DNA of 64,000 nt from Macrotis lagotis. Taxonomy: Eukaryota; Chordata; Mammalia; Peramelemorphia; Peramelidae. The position numbers and the translations under genes are program-made. Shown piece by piece: positions 22,111 to 49,572 of this stretch. How positions within the stretch are numbered: the first letter of the stretch is position 1; the number at the start of each line of letters is the position of its first letter. Under the pieces are notes generated by a model. The model was given only the letters and a program-made list of their open reading frames with translations, was not told where the DNA came from and searched no databases. Location of the stretch: positions 107,071,971-107,135,970 of the forward strand of contig NC_133665.1 of the NCBI RefSeq assembly GCF_037893015.1, in the 5' to 3' direction.

Positions 22111-22930
22111 CTAAGAGTGAGAAATGCTAGTGAAAGCATGAAAAGAACTCATATGAATTTGAACCTAAATTCTGCCTCCTCTTAGCTATAGGATCAAATA
22201 ATTTCATTTTGGGTCTCAGTTTCCTTATCTGTAAAATGGTACAGTTACCTTTTAGTGCCCACATTGTTAGTCCCAGATGGAATTCTCTCCTGGGGAGGAG
22301 AGAGCTGGAGAAGGAAGGGCAGTATCCCTGGGGCCCTGATCCATCACTGGACCTACCTCAGAGGATTGTAGTGAAGATGAAATGAGATAATATTTGTACA
22401 AAGTGCCTGCTCCCCTCCCTTTCTTCTCCCCTGCCCCCCAGCCCTTTTCCAGGCCATCAAGGCAAGCAGCAACAGAAACCTGGGTTGAACAAGAGGGACT
22501 CACTCTGAGTTGGTCTATTCTGTCCCCTATGGGTATCCAGTGTTCTGAAGCTCCAACCAGGCCCTCCTCCCCAAACCCTCAGCAAGAGAGCATCCAAGGC
22601 CAGGCACAGCCCCCTGGCCCTGGGAGAGAGGGAACCTCTCTAGAGAGTCACCCCATTGGCTCAGTGAGTAGAGATTTAATTCAATTAAAAACCCCATCAA
22701 TTATGTAATTTGGGGCCTAGGACCCAGGCCCTGCTCACAAGGAGCTTCCAGTCTAATGAGAGAGAGAACAAGATAAGAGCGAGAGAGATATAAGTACCTT
22801 CCTGATAGCAAGTTGGGCAAAGTGTAGAAGACTTGAGCAGGGTGGAGGAAAAGTCAAAGGAAGGCTAGCTCTATGAGGAGGAGGATTCCTTCCTTGAAGG
22901 AAGAGACAGGTGTTCATTGTTACTGAGGTC

Positions 22931-22937
22931 AGAGAGA

Positions 22938-22974
<37 letters not shown>
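22931..22974. repeat. (GA)n microsatellite
   Basis: About 44 bp of GA dinucleotides with one GG interruption. Confidence 0.9.
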
Positions 22975-22976
<2 letters not shown>

Positions 22977-24934
22977 TTGAGTTCAAAGGTACTGACCTAG
23001 GAGTCACAGGAACCTTTACTACCTTTCTGTTTCCTTGAGCCAATTATTTCACTTGTCGGACCTCAATGTCTTCATCTGTAAAATGGGGGGAGTAGATTGA
23101 ATGATCAGGACTCCCTCCCAGTTCTAGTTCCTATGAGCATCCCAAGCTTGGCAAATGAGGTTGGAACAGGCCAAGATTGAGGAACAAGTAGTGATAAAAG
23201 GGTGAAAGGAGAAGCTAAAACTGGAAAAGGAGGACCTTGAATGCCAGGGTCAGGAATTCTGCTTACTTTGGTAATAAGTTACTTCAGGGTTCTTGAGGAG
23301 AGGAGTGTCATGAGCTATTTGGATTAAGGTCAGAAGGACCTATGGCCAGGCAGAGAGAAAAGGGAGAGCTTTTGCAAAAGTAAAATAGCAAGACTTGTGG
23401 CTGATTGACTCTCAGAAGTGAGGGAGATGGAAGGGTCAAAGATGGCACCAGGGTTTCTAGCCTGGGAGACTGGGAAGCTGGTGGAGTCATCCATGAACAG
23501 AGGGCATTTGGGGAATAGGAGGAAGCCGCCAACCTCAGGTCCAAGGTGCTTTTTCCCCTCTGAGGCTTATCTAGGTTGGCATTTACTCCCCAATTTGATG
23601 TCTGCTGCCAAGCAAGGCAGGCCAAGGCCAGGGCTACAGAGGAGGGCAATGAGGAGGAGGCCTCTGCATCACTGGGGCGCTGCTCCTATTAGGCCAAGGA
23701 GCTGAGGGCCACAGTGCTTCTGTGACTCCCCCAGGCAAATACTGGCAGGGTGGGAGGGAAGTTTTGTGGGGAAACCTGCCCAACTCTTGTGGGGAGGGCT
23801 TCTGTCCCCTTGTGGGAGTCATACCCTATTGGTGATACAAGAGGCTAAGGTCTGCCTAGTGTGGAAGGGACACTGACCTTAGTGTCAGAAGACCCAGATC
23901 TAAATAATGGCTGGACAAAGGAATTCTCATGAGTCCTTGTAGCCTGAGATGCAATGATCTGGACTGAAGACTCACAACAGAATAGTTCATGGAAAAACCA
24001 GGGTCAGAACTCTGGTCTCCAGATTCTCAGCGCTGGGTTCGTTCTGCCCCACTATGCTGTCTATGGGGGATAGCTTGGGGTGGGGGGCATGTGGGAGGGT
24101 AATTCTTGCTTCAAAGGAATAGTTGATAATATTTCTGGTTTCCCATGTTTCACTGTTGGGGATCAGAGATGGCTGCAGAGGCTCGCCAGGATGAGAATGA
24201 GGGGATGAAGGACCTGTGTGTTGTGTGTAGGGTGAAGGTCTCAGTGAGGGTGCGGACACTCAGTAGGAGGCAAAGGCTCAATCAGCAGGAGCTCACTGAG
24301 GGAAGGATGGCTCAATGAGAGGGATAGCTCAGTAACCCTCTCTCTCCAAACAGTGGATATGAGGACCTGAATGGTAAATCTCTACATCTTCTCTACAGAC
24401 AAACACACACATACATGCACACAGACTTACACACACCTACACACACAGATATTTGCACACATACATACAAACGCATACACACTCATCTACTCCTCCACTA
24501 CCACCACTCCACCTTAATGTCCCCATCCCTTATGAACCTGGTTGGTGACATAAGAGACAAAGCACTAACCTCCCCCCTTTTCTTCCTGACCCCTTTAGAG
24601 AGAATAAGTAGAGGGCAGGAAGACTCAGCTGGGGTCATGGGCTGGAGGGGAATGAGGAGGGAGAGGTCAGGAGATTTGGGGCCAACAGAAAGGGAGGTGA
24701 TTAATACCCTTGTCCAGGCTGAAAGCTTGGATGCTGACATTCTATTCTAGTTTCTGGCAGGCCTTGGTTTTTCTTTCTGGAAAATAGGTTTGGTAAAGGT
24801 CTGTATCTCAGGTTCCCAGCCTCTCTTTGATGGGGACATTTGGGCTCCAGGTGAGTGTGAGAAGAGGCTCCTCAGAGATTCCTGGGAAGGTCCCCTCTCA
24901 CCCCACCTGTGGTGTTTCAGATACTCACATACAT

Positions 24935-25025
24935 ACACACACAGACACACACACACACACACAGACACACACAGACACAGACACACACACAGACACACAC
25001 ACAGACACACACACACACACACACA
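24935..25025. repeat. (CA)n microsatellite with regular GA interruptions
   Basis: CA repeats broken at intervals by ACAGACAC. The interruptions suggest an old, stabilised tract. Confidence 0.9.
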
Positions 25026-25992
25026 CCCTTCTATGCATATATAGACATACTCTTAAAAGGCAAACAATCACAGAATTTGTGACTTGGGAGTGGCCATCGA
25101 ACCCAGCCCAGTCCCCCCACAAACTCCCCAACAAGTGGCCATCCCGCCTCTGCCCTCATACTTCCAGAGATGGGGAACTCATTCCCCCTCCAAGCAACCT
25201 GATGACCCCTTTGTTCAGTTCTAACAGCTGGGACATGCTTCCTGACATCATGTTGAAATTTGCCTGGGCAGCTTTCCTGTGTAATTTTCTCTTTGCTGTT
25301 GCCCCCAGGGGTTAAACAGAGCAAATCTAATCCCTCTCCAAATATTTGAAGAGTTCCTATGTCTTTCCGCACTTCACTGAGGCTTCCTTTGTCCAGGTGG
25401 ACACCCCCATTTCCTTTACTAGTCTTCATGTGACAATCAAGGGAATCCAGGCCAGCACCATCCTGGCTGCCACCCCCCCTTCACACACATATGTGAAAGG
25501 TATGTGAACATATGTGAAAAGACACACACATCATCCACTTCTCTCCTTAGCCTTAAGTACCATTTGTGGGACAGGTAGCTGGGTGATGTAACTCCCCAAG
25601 CTAGGATGAGCCCTAGAGAGGATGCTGTGGATCTTGGGGTCAATCCTAGGAGCTCCCCCCTCTACTCAGATCTCTCAGCCTGCATTTTCTGCGAGGGCAG
25701 GGACATTTATGTAATTGTATTTGTACATGGAAATATGTTAGGTGCACGTGTGTCTGTCCGTGTCAGTGTATGTGTGTTTGTGAGTGTGTCTGTCCTTCAG
25801 AGGAAGGGGCTAAGCTAATTGGAATGTGGCTGAATTGGCCCCAGCGCCCAAACCGGCTGTAATCTGATCCCCTGGGACTCACACACTCCGTCTCTCTCCC
25901 TCTTCTCCCTTTATTCTCCTTCTCCCTCTCACCCTGCCTTCTCTCTCCTTTGGTTCCTTCCCTCCCTCCTTGATTCTCTCCTTCTTTTCTAG

Positions 25993-26111
25993 ATCCAGAG
26001 GTCAGAGTCCAAGGCCCAGCCCCAGAAGAGCTTCTCCTCCCCACCGAGTTGGTTGCTAGCTCTGCCTCCCTGGGACCCCACGGGGTCAAGACCTGCCTAG
26101 CCTCTTTCACC
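25993..26111 (+). other. SEMA3B: SEMA3B 5' UTR part of first coding exon
   Basis: A long pyrimidine tract (about 25,870-25,990) ends in CTTCTTTTCTAG, an excellent 3' splice site. It puts 119 nt of untranslated leader before the start codon in this exon and shows that at least one noncoding exon lies upstream. Confidence 0.7.
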
Positions 26112-39570
<13,459 letters not shown>

Positions 39571-39810
39571 CCCCGCCACCTTTTCCCCAGACATCAGTGG
39601 GGAGCAAGCTGGGTGACCTGCTTCCTGCCTAACAGGGGTGCCTTTCAACCTGTTCATGTGGAGAAGGGGACCCAGAAGACATAGACTGGCCTTTGGTGGG
39701 GCAGGGGTCCCCTTTCAATCTCCCTGCCCTGGGGGCCCAGAGCCCAGGATACAACCACTGATATATTTATTAACAGACCGTAACCAATGAATGTAACCCC
39801 AAGAGGGGCC
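39571..39810 (+). other. SEMA3B: SEMA3B 3' UTR (extent uncertain)
   Basis: Non-repetitive GC-rich text follows the stop codon. No AATAAA was found in the first 250 nt; ATATATTTATTAACAG (about 39,761) and AATGAA (about 39,787) are the only weak poly(A)-signal-like candidates. The real 3' end is unknown. Confidence 0.4.
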
Positions 39811-41240
39811 AGGGATAGGACCAGGGACCTGCTGGTGGTCTGAGGTCACATCCATCCCCTCCTTTAGTGCCTCATTCCCTGATTGTTAGGTCTGAGTCCA
39901 GAAGACAGAGCTGACAGAGCTTGGAGTTTGGGAAGGTTCCCTGACCAACCACCCCAGTATCCCAGGATTAGACAATCAGTACCAGGTCATTGGGGAAGGG
40001 AAGTCTGAGAGTATGGGGGAGAAATGCACCCCAAGCCTTGGGAAAGAGCAAAAAACACCATCTCTTAGGGATGGAGTAAAGCATATGACAAGCCCAGCAC
40101 TTTCTCCCTGAAACTAAAGGTTCCCCAGAAAGAGAGAGGAAAGAGCAGCTGATAGGGAGAGATTATGGGGCAGGAAGGGGGAATGGACAAAGCTAATCCA
40201 ACAAACAGGACTTAGCCAAGGAGGGGGCACTGCCTCTGCCAGGGACCACAAAGGATTGTGGGATCACACATGTGACTTGTGTGGGTATGTTTGTGTGTCT
40301 GTGTGTGGATGTCTATACGTGAGAAGGCAACAGATGACAGGAGAGCGAGCCTTAGACTGGTCAAATTCTGCCACAAATTCACCGTATGATCCAGGGTCAG
40401 TCCCTTTCCCTCTCTGGACCTCGGTTTTCTTTTGTGTAAAATGGAGATAATTCCTGCCCTACCTTCCTCACAGGACTTTTGTGAGGATCAAGAGAACTAA
40501 CAGATGTGAAAGTACTTTGGAAAGTATAAAGAACTATATAAATGCAATATATTATTATTATTATATGTGTGTGTGCATAGATAATAGCAGAAGGGCCACC
40601 TAAGCTTCCAGGCACATCCAGATGCCCTTTCGAGATATGAATATACTCTGTCGCCCGGGTTTGGAGATTATTAGGGGCCTGGTCTCCAAGTCTAGTAAGT
40701 TGGTCAAACTCGATAATGTGGTCATTGATCCTTGGTCTGCTCTCCCTTTTTTGTTGCTCATCTTTCATTCTTGAAACCAATGACATCACAAGGGTGATGT
40801 CTTGATGATGAATTGGATATGAGTGAGGCAGAGCTGCGCAAAGGTCATTGTCAACAAGGAATTGCATGTTCCCACATGTTGTGTGGATGTGTGTGGATGG
40901 ATGAGATGCAATGACCCACCAGGTACCCCACATAACTGACTTGAGGATGCACAGACTTGGGACATGAAGACAACAGAGCCAGGTCAGAGCTGTGGCTCAG
41001 ACTTTGCAGCATCCCTTCTGGAAAGAAGCTTGGAGGCAATGTTAGCTCCCATCTTTCTCCAACCTGCATCCTCAGGGTGTGAGAGGAGGTGGGGAATGGG
41101 ACAGAGTTGTTGGGCATCTAGCTGGGTGACCAAGAGAAACAAGGATTGGGATTGGAAAGAAAAGGAAGAATCAGGTCCCCCCGCCTGATTTCACAGCAGT
41201 GAAATCCATCACCTCCTTTGTCTCCAGAGACCATCCTTTT
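39810..41240. other. Intergenic region after SEMA3B
   Basis: A MIR-like plus-strand copy is seen at about 40,330-40,560 (CTCTCTGGACCTCGGTTTTC) with an ATTATTATTATTA end. A diverged minus-strand long-SINE remnant lies at about 40,660-40,890 (GACATCACAAGGGTGATGTC). No gene. Confidence 0.45.
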
Positions 41241-41244
41241 TTCC

Positions 41245-41590
41245 CCCAAAATCAGACCAAGGCTTTTTATTTACTCATTTTTTGCATCTAAAATATTCTT
41301 TGGCCCGAGATTCCTTGCCATAGTCCTTAATAATGTAACTGCAGCCAACCATCTTATGGGGCTTTCCCTCTGTCAATTTTTCCCGTTCACCCAGCTTCTT
41401 CTTGTCATCAACCTTGATCAAATTGATTTGGTGCTCAGCACACAGGGCCTCAACCAACTTTACATACATAGGTTCATCACAGTTGGAAGCAAGAACAAAG
41501 ATGGGCTTGGCATTTGTCCAAGGCTTTGGCAACTTCAGAGACCATCCGTAAAGAAGATGCCCCTGGACCAGATGGTGGCACGTTGGCTGT
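41245..41590 (-). pseudogene. RPS12P: RPS12 processed pseudogene, 5'-truncated
   Basis: Read on the minus strand, the frame holds [20 protein letters not shown] and [17 protein letters not shown], followed by KDYGKES and EYFRCKK-stop, which is eukaryotic ribosomal protein S12. It is intronless, lacks the N-terminal third, has a one-base frameshift just before VLASNCDEP (upstream frame reads [12 protein letters not shown]) and internal losses (after KLGE and before EYFRCKK). An AATAAA lies 4 nt after the stop. All this marks an old retrocopy. Confidence 0.9.
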
Positions 41591-43158
41591 CTCTGTCCCT
41601 GGGGGCCAGATGTTCATCGGTCTCAATCCTTCCCATTTCCCCTCCCCTTCGTGTGTGGGTCTTCCTGGGGATAAGGGGTTACATGTTTATATATGCCTAG
41701 CCATGGGCATACCCTTTCATTACTATAGAGAACTCACACATGACTAAATTTAGTCTCTTTTAATAAGAGTTAGCACCTTCTCAGCAACTATGGTCTCCAA
41801 GATCTGCCCAGAGCCTCTAGAGGTTGTGACTTGTCACATCACTATGATGGGTCAGAGTCAAATCTTCCTAGCCACGAGGCCATCTCTCTAATACTGCCCC
41901 TGTGACCCTTCAAGCGCTTCATGATTGCTAGCTATTATATGACCATGTGTTCACGTGTATGGAGACGTGTGGGGTATACATTGGCCATATCTCTGTGTAT
42001 ACAAGGGCATCTACATGCAAGGGACTAGGTGGGCATTTGCATGTCTACATATGTATGTGCTCCCCATCGTCCTAATTAATGAGACACATATCCCCTAAAG
42101 TCATTATGTTATTTGAAGTGGCACTGCCTATCTGACTGAGCTGAAGTCAATCATTAGATAGAATATATTGTACTAAAATACGTTACAGTGTCTAATAATG
42201 TATAGAATAGAAATTCTATATGCATATATAATGAATTTATCTTAAATTACATATCACAAGTCTCTACATCATATAAACACATGTATTACATATCTCATAT
42301 ATCATGTCATGAACCACCTCATTAAGATATGTTGCATATCTTAAATTACATATCATATATTATGTAATATTATAGTGTGTATATAGAAGTTATACAAACT
42401 TATTGCTTTAAATAGTGCAAATCAAATATCTACAACCACTTCAGGGAATTCTTTATTTGTGTTCATTGGGATCTGACTATAATTATATATACATATTTTT
42501 ATGTTTATAATGTATTATATGAGACCTAATCCTTCTCAATGTATGCTCTCCCAGTATATTTTAAATATATAGGACCCAGTCTCTCCTATTCTCTCCTTGA
42601 TCCTCCATCTCTTTCTTATCACTCCTGATAAAGTGAGGGATAGGAAGGAAGTCTCAGGGGAAAAGTGAGGAGGCCTGTGTTTTAGCTGCAGGTCTGTCTA
42701 GCACTTGGGACAAGTCCCTTCACCTCTCTGGATCTCCTTCCCTACTCTGAACAACAAAAAGCTTGGACACAACGGTCTCTTCAGTTGCCTCCAAGCTCTG
42801 ATCTCCTGGGATTTTATGAGAAGGGACTGTGCAAAAAAGATATGTACAAATGCAGACCTATGTTTCTATGTCTGTAGAGGTATGTGCCTCTGGGGGTTTT
42901 GGGGTAACCCTCCTTGCAACCTCCTAAGACTTTTGAGAAATACCAAGGCTGCTTGTCCCGGTGATTGAAGGTTCAGGTGGAATGTTGTATCTGTGTGAAC
43001 GTGGGTGATCACTGTGTCACCCTGCAGAAAAGTGCATCTGTATGTGGTGGCCTGCTTCTGTATTCATCCAAAATGTCTGCACACGTGTGTGTGTATATAT
43101 GTGGATGACCTTTGAGGATCTACAGACTGCGTGTGAAAGGTATTCCCATCGTATCCTG

Positions 43159-43159
<1 letters not shown>

Positions 43160-43201
<42 letters not shown>
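43160..43201. repeat. (CA)n microsatellite
   Basis: A pure CA run of about 40 bp. Confidence 0.95.
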
Positions 43202-43203
<2 letters not shown>

Positions 43204-44157
43204 CTACCCCTCTCCATGGGGTATCTCTTCCAGGTTACCATACCATTCTCTGATGCTCTGTTCAGGTTAGTTTCATTCCTCTCCCCCACAACCCAGGTTG
43301 CTGTCTGCTTGTCACTCCTCTGGTTGCCGATTATCCACCCAGTCCTGAGGATGCTGAGCAGGCTCCCTGGGCCTGGCTGGTGGACAGAGCTTTGGCTTGC
43401 AGGGCTGTGGGAAGGGGAGGGCATGGGTGGGAGCGGGCAGAGAGGCTGGGGAGGGGCACTTTTGGTCTCCTTACCCTCTCCAGGGCCTCTTCTAGTATCT
43501 GCCAAATGGAATGGAGAGAAAGGGTAACCGAGAAGTCTGTGGATGGAATGTGGGAGACCTATAAATCTGGAAAGGAAAAAAATCACATCTTCCATTTTCA
43601 CTAACCTATGATTTTTTTTGAAATTCAATATATTTTATGCATTAGAATGCTTATCCCAAGCATTCTAATATGAGCTTCAGCACATAAGGGAATCCATGAC
43701 CTAAAAATAGGTTCAGAACATCTGCTTTAGAGACAGAGACCAGTTAGGAAGACATTGCAATCGGCACAAGAAGAGATAAAAGCACTGGATCTGGACCCAG
43801 AAGTCCTGAGTTCAGATTCGGATTCTGTTAACTGAGCCAGTCATAATCTCTTACAACCTCAGTTCCTGCACATATAAAAACCAGGGGTTTGACCAAGGTG
43901 ATTTCTAAGCTCTCTCTGAGCTCTAAATTCTATATTTCTATGTATTGAGGCAAGCTAGGGCCCTGAACTTGGAATCAGGATTCCAATCTTGCCTCAGTTT
44001 CCTAAAAGGGGATAATAGCACCCACCTTCCAGGGTTGCTGTGAGGATTAATTAAGTGCTTAAAGCACTACATAATGTTAACCAGGTGTGTGAGAACACGA
44101 GATCAAGTGAATGATGGTGAGGTGCCACACCGGCCAGAGTGTGGTGGACCTCGGATA

Positions 44158-44185
44158 CACAGTGCATCCTATGATACCATCTTTG
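44158..44185 (+). repeat. Left arm of a 28-bp perfect inverted repeat
   Basis: Begins CACAGTGCATCC and ends ACCATCTTTG. Its exact reverse complement is at 45729-45756; the flanks do not align clearly. Confidence 0.9.
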
Positions 44186-44599
44186 AGACCAATCGGGAGA
44201 CCTGGGACCCAGGTCCTTATAGATCATTTCTGGATATCCCAAAGCCTTGGGCTGGGTAAGGGGAGGAGGCATCACGAACTGCCCTCAGCATATATGGCCC
44301 CCACGACAAAGAAGGACACTCAAAGTCGAACAGTCCCCTCACCTCTGCAGGGGCAAAGCTGTAACAGAGGAATGGGCTTGGTATGGATCCCAGCTCTTCC
44401 CCTTCCTAACGAGTTGATTTTGGCCACGTGCCTCCCCTTCTTGGGTCCTCCGTGTCCTGAGATGTAAGATGAGGGGGGCTATTAGATGATCTTCTGGTTC
44501 CTTTCCAGCTCTCCAACCCATGATGCCATTCTGTGTTCCCACACCAGAATGAGTATGCCCGCTGCCTTTCCTGGGACTTCTAGCCACTCTCACTCCCTC

Positions 44600-44806
44600 T
44601 GCCCCTACCCCACTTAGTCCCGCCCCCTCTAAATATAACCCCCTCCAGGCTGAGCTCAAGACTATTTCTGGACTGGACAAACGTGCCTTGGGAAGCCAGT
44701 GGCCTGGACAGGGGCTCTGAGAGGTGCTGGCTGCTGCCTCTACTCCACCCCCTTGCCCAGGGCACTACCCATCTGGCTCCAACTCCACTGACCACCACAC
44801 CTGGCC
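44600..44806 (+). promoter_or_regulatory. LSMEM2: LSMEM2 promoter with MEF2/TATA-like site
   Basis: CTAAATATAA at 44629-44638 fits the MEF2 consensus (YTAWWWWTAR) and could also act as a TATA element. It follows directly on a GC-box-like CCCGCCCCCT. It lies about 170 nt upstream of the start codon. LSMEM2 is muscle-enriched in human as I recall, which fits a MEF2 site. The transcription start is not known. Confidence 0.5.
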
Positions 44807-47401
<2,595 letters not shown>

Positions 47402-47579
47402 GGGAAGACCTGCCCTTTACACCCTCTGCTCGGGACGATGACAACTGCAGCCAGGGACCCTCTGCCTGGACTCCAGAGGGGGCAGACCCCTCTTTCCCGG
47501 CTTCCCTCTGGCCTCTATTTATAAGCCTCAACACAACCTCCCCATTTTTATGTTTCTTTCTACAGGACGTTTTTGTATC

Positions 47580-47585
47580 AATAAA
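47580..47585 (+). terminator. LSMEM2: LSMEM2 polyadenylation signal
   Basis: A canonical AATAAA 179 nt after the stop codon, preceded by a TTTTTGTATC stretch. A second plus-strand AATAAA is at 48,925-48,930 and could serve a longer form. Confidence 0.75.
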
Positions 47586-47599
47586 TGGCACAAGTCTAA

Positions 47600-49400
47600 A
47601 GCCTGTTCTCCCATACCTCCCACCAGATCCCACAGCCCAGAGCCATACAACTAAGGCAGGAGAGCTCCCAGCCCACATCAGACGGAAGTAACCTTTGTCT
47701 AGGACTCTCAAGTTGTTTCACATCACCCAGTGACAGAGGTCATGCAAATATTATTGTCCTCCTTTTTTAGATGGGGAAACTGAGGCACTGAATGGCTTGT
47801 CCTTTGATGCTCACTGAGATCGAGGGCTAAGATTTAAAGCCAGAGTGGTGAGGAAAGCACTGTGGAAACTGTAAAACACGAAAGAATGGGAGATGATGAG
47901 CATCTTCACTGTCTTCTGATTCCCAATCCAGGGCTCCTGCCTCACCAGGCAGCCAAGTCCTACCCCTGTCTAGAGGAGAAAAGGAAGCTGGGGCTTAGGG
48001 GGGCACCAGCCCAAAATCAAAATTCCTATTCCAGAACCTGAGGGGCAGGGGCGGCATGTTTCTGAAGTCATCGAAGCCTCTTACAAGGGACACTGGAGGG
48101 AGACTTCCCTACCCCCACTTGCAGCCTCTCCTGTCAACACCTCCTGGCCAGCCCGGGCCACCCCTCCCACTGTCTGCATCCCACAGATAGCAGGAGCTCA
48201 AGTCTCTGCTTGAGGCCATCCCAAAATAGCTGTTTTGCCCTTCCCTCCATGGACCAACCCACCATTCCAAGTCTCCCTTCAGAGAGTCTCAGCCCCCACC
48301 TCCTTGGGCTCCCCTGAGGAGCTGGGGGCTCCTGGACAGGACCTTCCAAGTCAGGTCAGCCCGAGAAGTCTGGGCCTTGGTATGGGTAGAGACTGAGAAA
48401 GTGCCCTGAGAAAGGAGTGGGGAGACACTGAGTCTCATGGGAACAGAGGGAAGGGAACTCCATACAAATAAGGGAAGAGTTCTGGAGGGGGAAAGAGAGG
48501 AAGGGAGAAAGGGGAAAGTCTCATGGGTACTTGAGGCTAGAAACCTCATAGGAACATGGGAAAGGTTTCTAGAGGAGAAAGAAACCCCACCCCCTCAAAC
48601 CAAAGCCTGGCCTGGCCTGTCGTACATCAATCTGAGGTCACCCTGAAAACATTTCTCCCCTGGGGAGCCAGGGGCTTTGTGTTCGAGAGACCCCCAGGTC
48701 TGCCCTTCACCAGCAGTCAAGAATGGAAGAGCCTGGTCAGTGGTCACCTCCCAATCCAAGAACAGAAGGGCAGAAGCAAAGAAGCACCTCTGACCTCCTC
48801 CCTCCTTCCCAGTGGGTACAGAGGGCCAGCTGAGGGTATGTGCAGGAGAGCACAACTGAGGCAGCAGACTGAAGCCAAGATATGGTCTCATTTAATTATC
48901 TCTAATATTAATCTTTTTTTATAAAATAAACACATACATACATTCCAGAAAGTCCCCTTCCCTGCATCCCTCCCCACTAGCATAGCTGAAGTGTGGGAGG
49001 GTGGAGACTATACTGAGTATGTGTTAAGGCCTGGAGGAAGGGGAGCCCAGCCCGCCGAGGATGGGGCCACTCTAGGCTAGAGACCCCCTTCCAGTTACAG
49101 AGTGGTTGGTCAATCCAAGGAGGACGAGCAGCCAGAAGAGGAGGAGAGGGGATTCCCCACCCAATCACTCCTCAGCTTGGGGAATTTCTGAATTCTCCCC
49201 TTCCTTGTCAACACTGTGACATCAGTAACCTCTCCGGAGGTCAGTCAGGCACAAAAGGTAATCAATCATCCCATGGCCCAAATCAAACCCTGGCCCAGCA
49301 GGAGAAATGGGCAAAGAGGAGGTAGGAGGAGAGGACACTGAAGGAAGAGGGCTGGAGGAAAGGGGGTGGAGGGGAGACCAGGGCAGCCCTGGCCCTGGCA
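47600..49400. other. Gap between convergent LSMEM2 and IFRD2
   Basis: About 1.8 kb separates the LSMEM2 poly(A) signal from that of IFRD2. A MIR-like scrap lies near 47,765 (GGGGAAACTGAGGCACTGAA). The rest is GC-rich unique text with no coding potential that I trust. Confidence 0.5.
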
Positions 49401-49417
49401 GCCCCCTCCCCAACACC

Positions 49418-49423
49418 TTTATT
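49418..49423 (-). terminator. IFRD2: IFRD2 polyadenylation signal
   Basis: AATAAA on the minus strand (TTTATT on plus), 150 nt after the stop codon, followed by GGTGTTGGGGAGGGGGC, a GT-rich downstream element. It predicts a short 3' UTR. Confidence 0.75.
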
Positions 49424-49572
49424 TGGTTTTATCATTAAAAAAATATATAGCAAAGACCCCCAGGGAGCCAGGCCACACGAAGAAGAATGTTGTGGCATTG
49501 TTTTTCTATATAAAACTGGATGAAGGCAGCCTCCTCACTCAGCCCCAAGACTAGGGCATGGTGCTCCCAAGC

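Larger units (their letters stand above)
20500..25990. other. SEMA3B 5' intron (probable), repeat-rich
   Basis: If transcription starts in the 19.5-20.5 kb island, this is the first intron. It holds MIR-like remnants (about 20,820-20,970, 22,140-22,250, 23,020-23,110), a MAR1-like copy, and GA and CA microsatellites. No coding exon was recognised on either strand. Confidence 0.45.
41600..44600. other. Intergenic, partly AT-rich
   Basis: Bases 42,080-42,580 are very AT-rich (TATATAATGAATTTATCTTA) without tandem order. A CA microsatellite is at 43,160. MIR-like pieces occur at about 42,690-42,830 and 43,770-44,065. No gene is supported. Confidence 0.5.
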
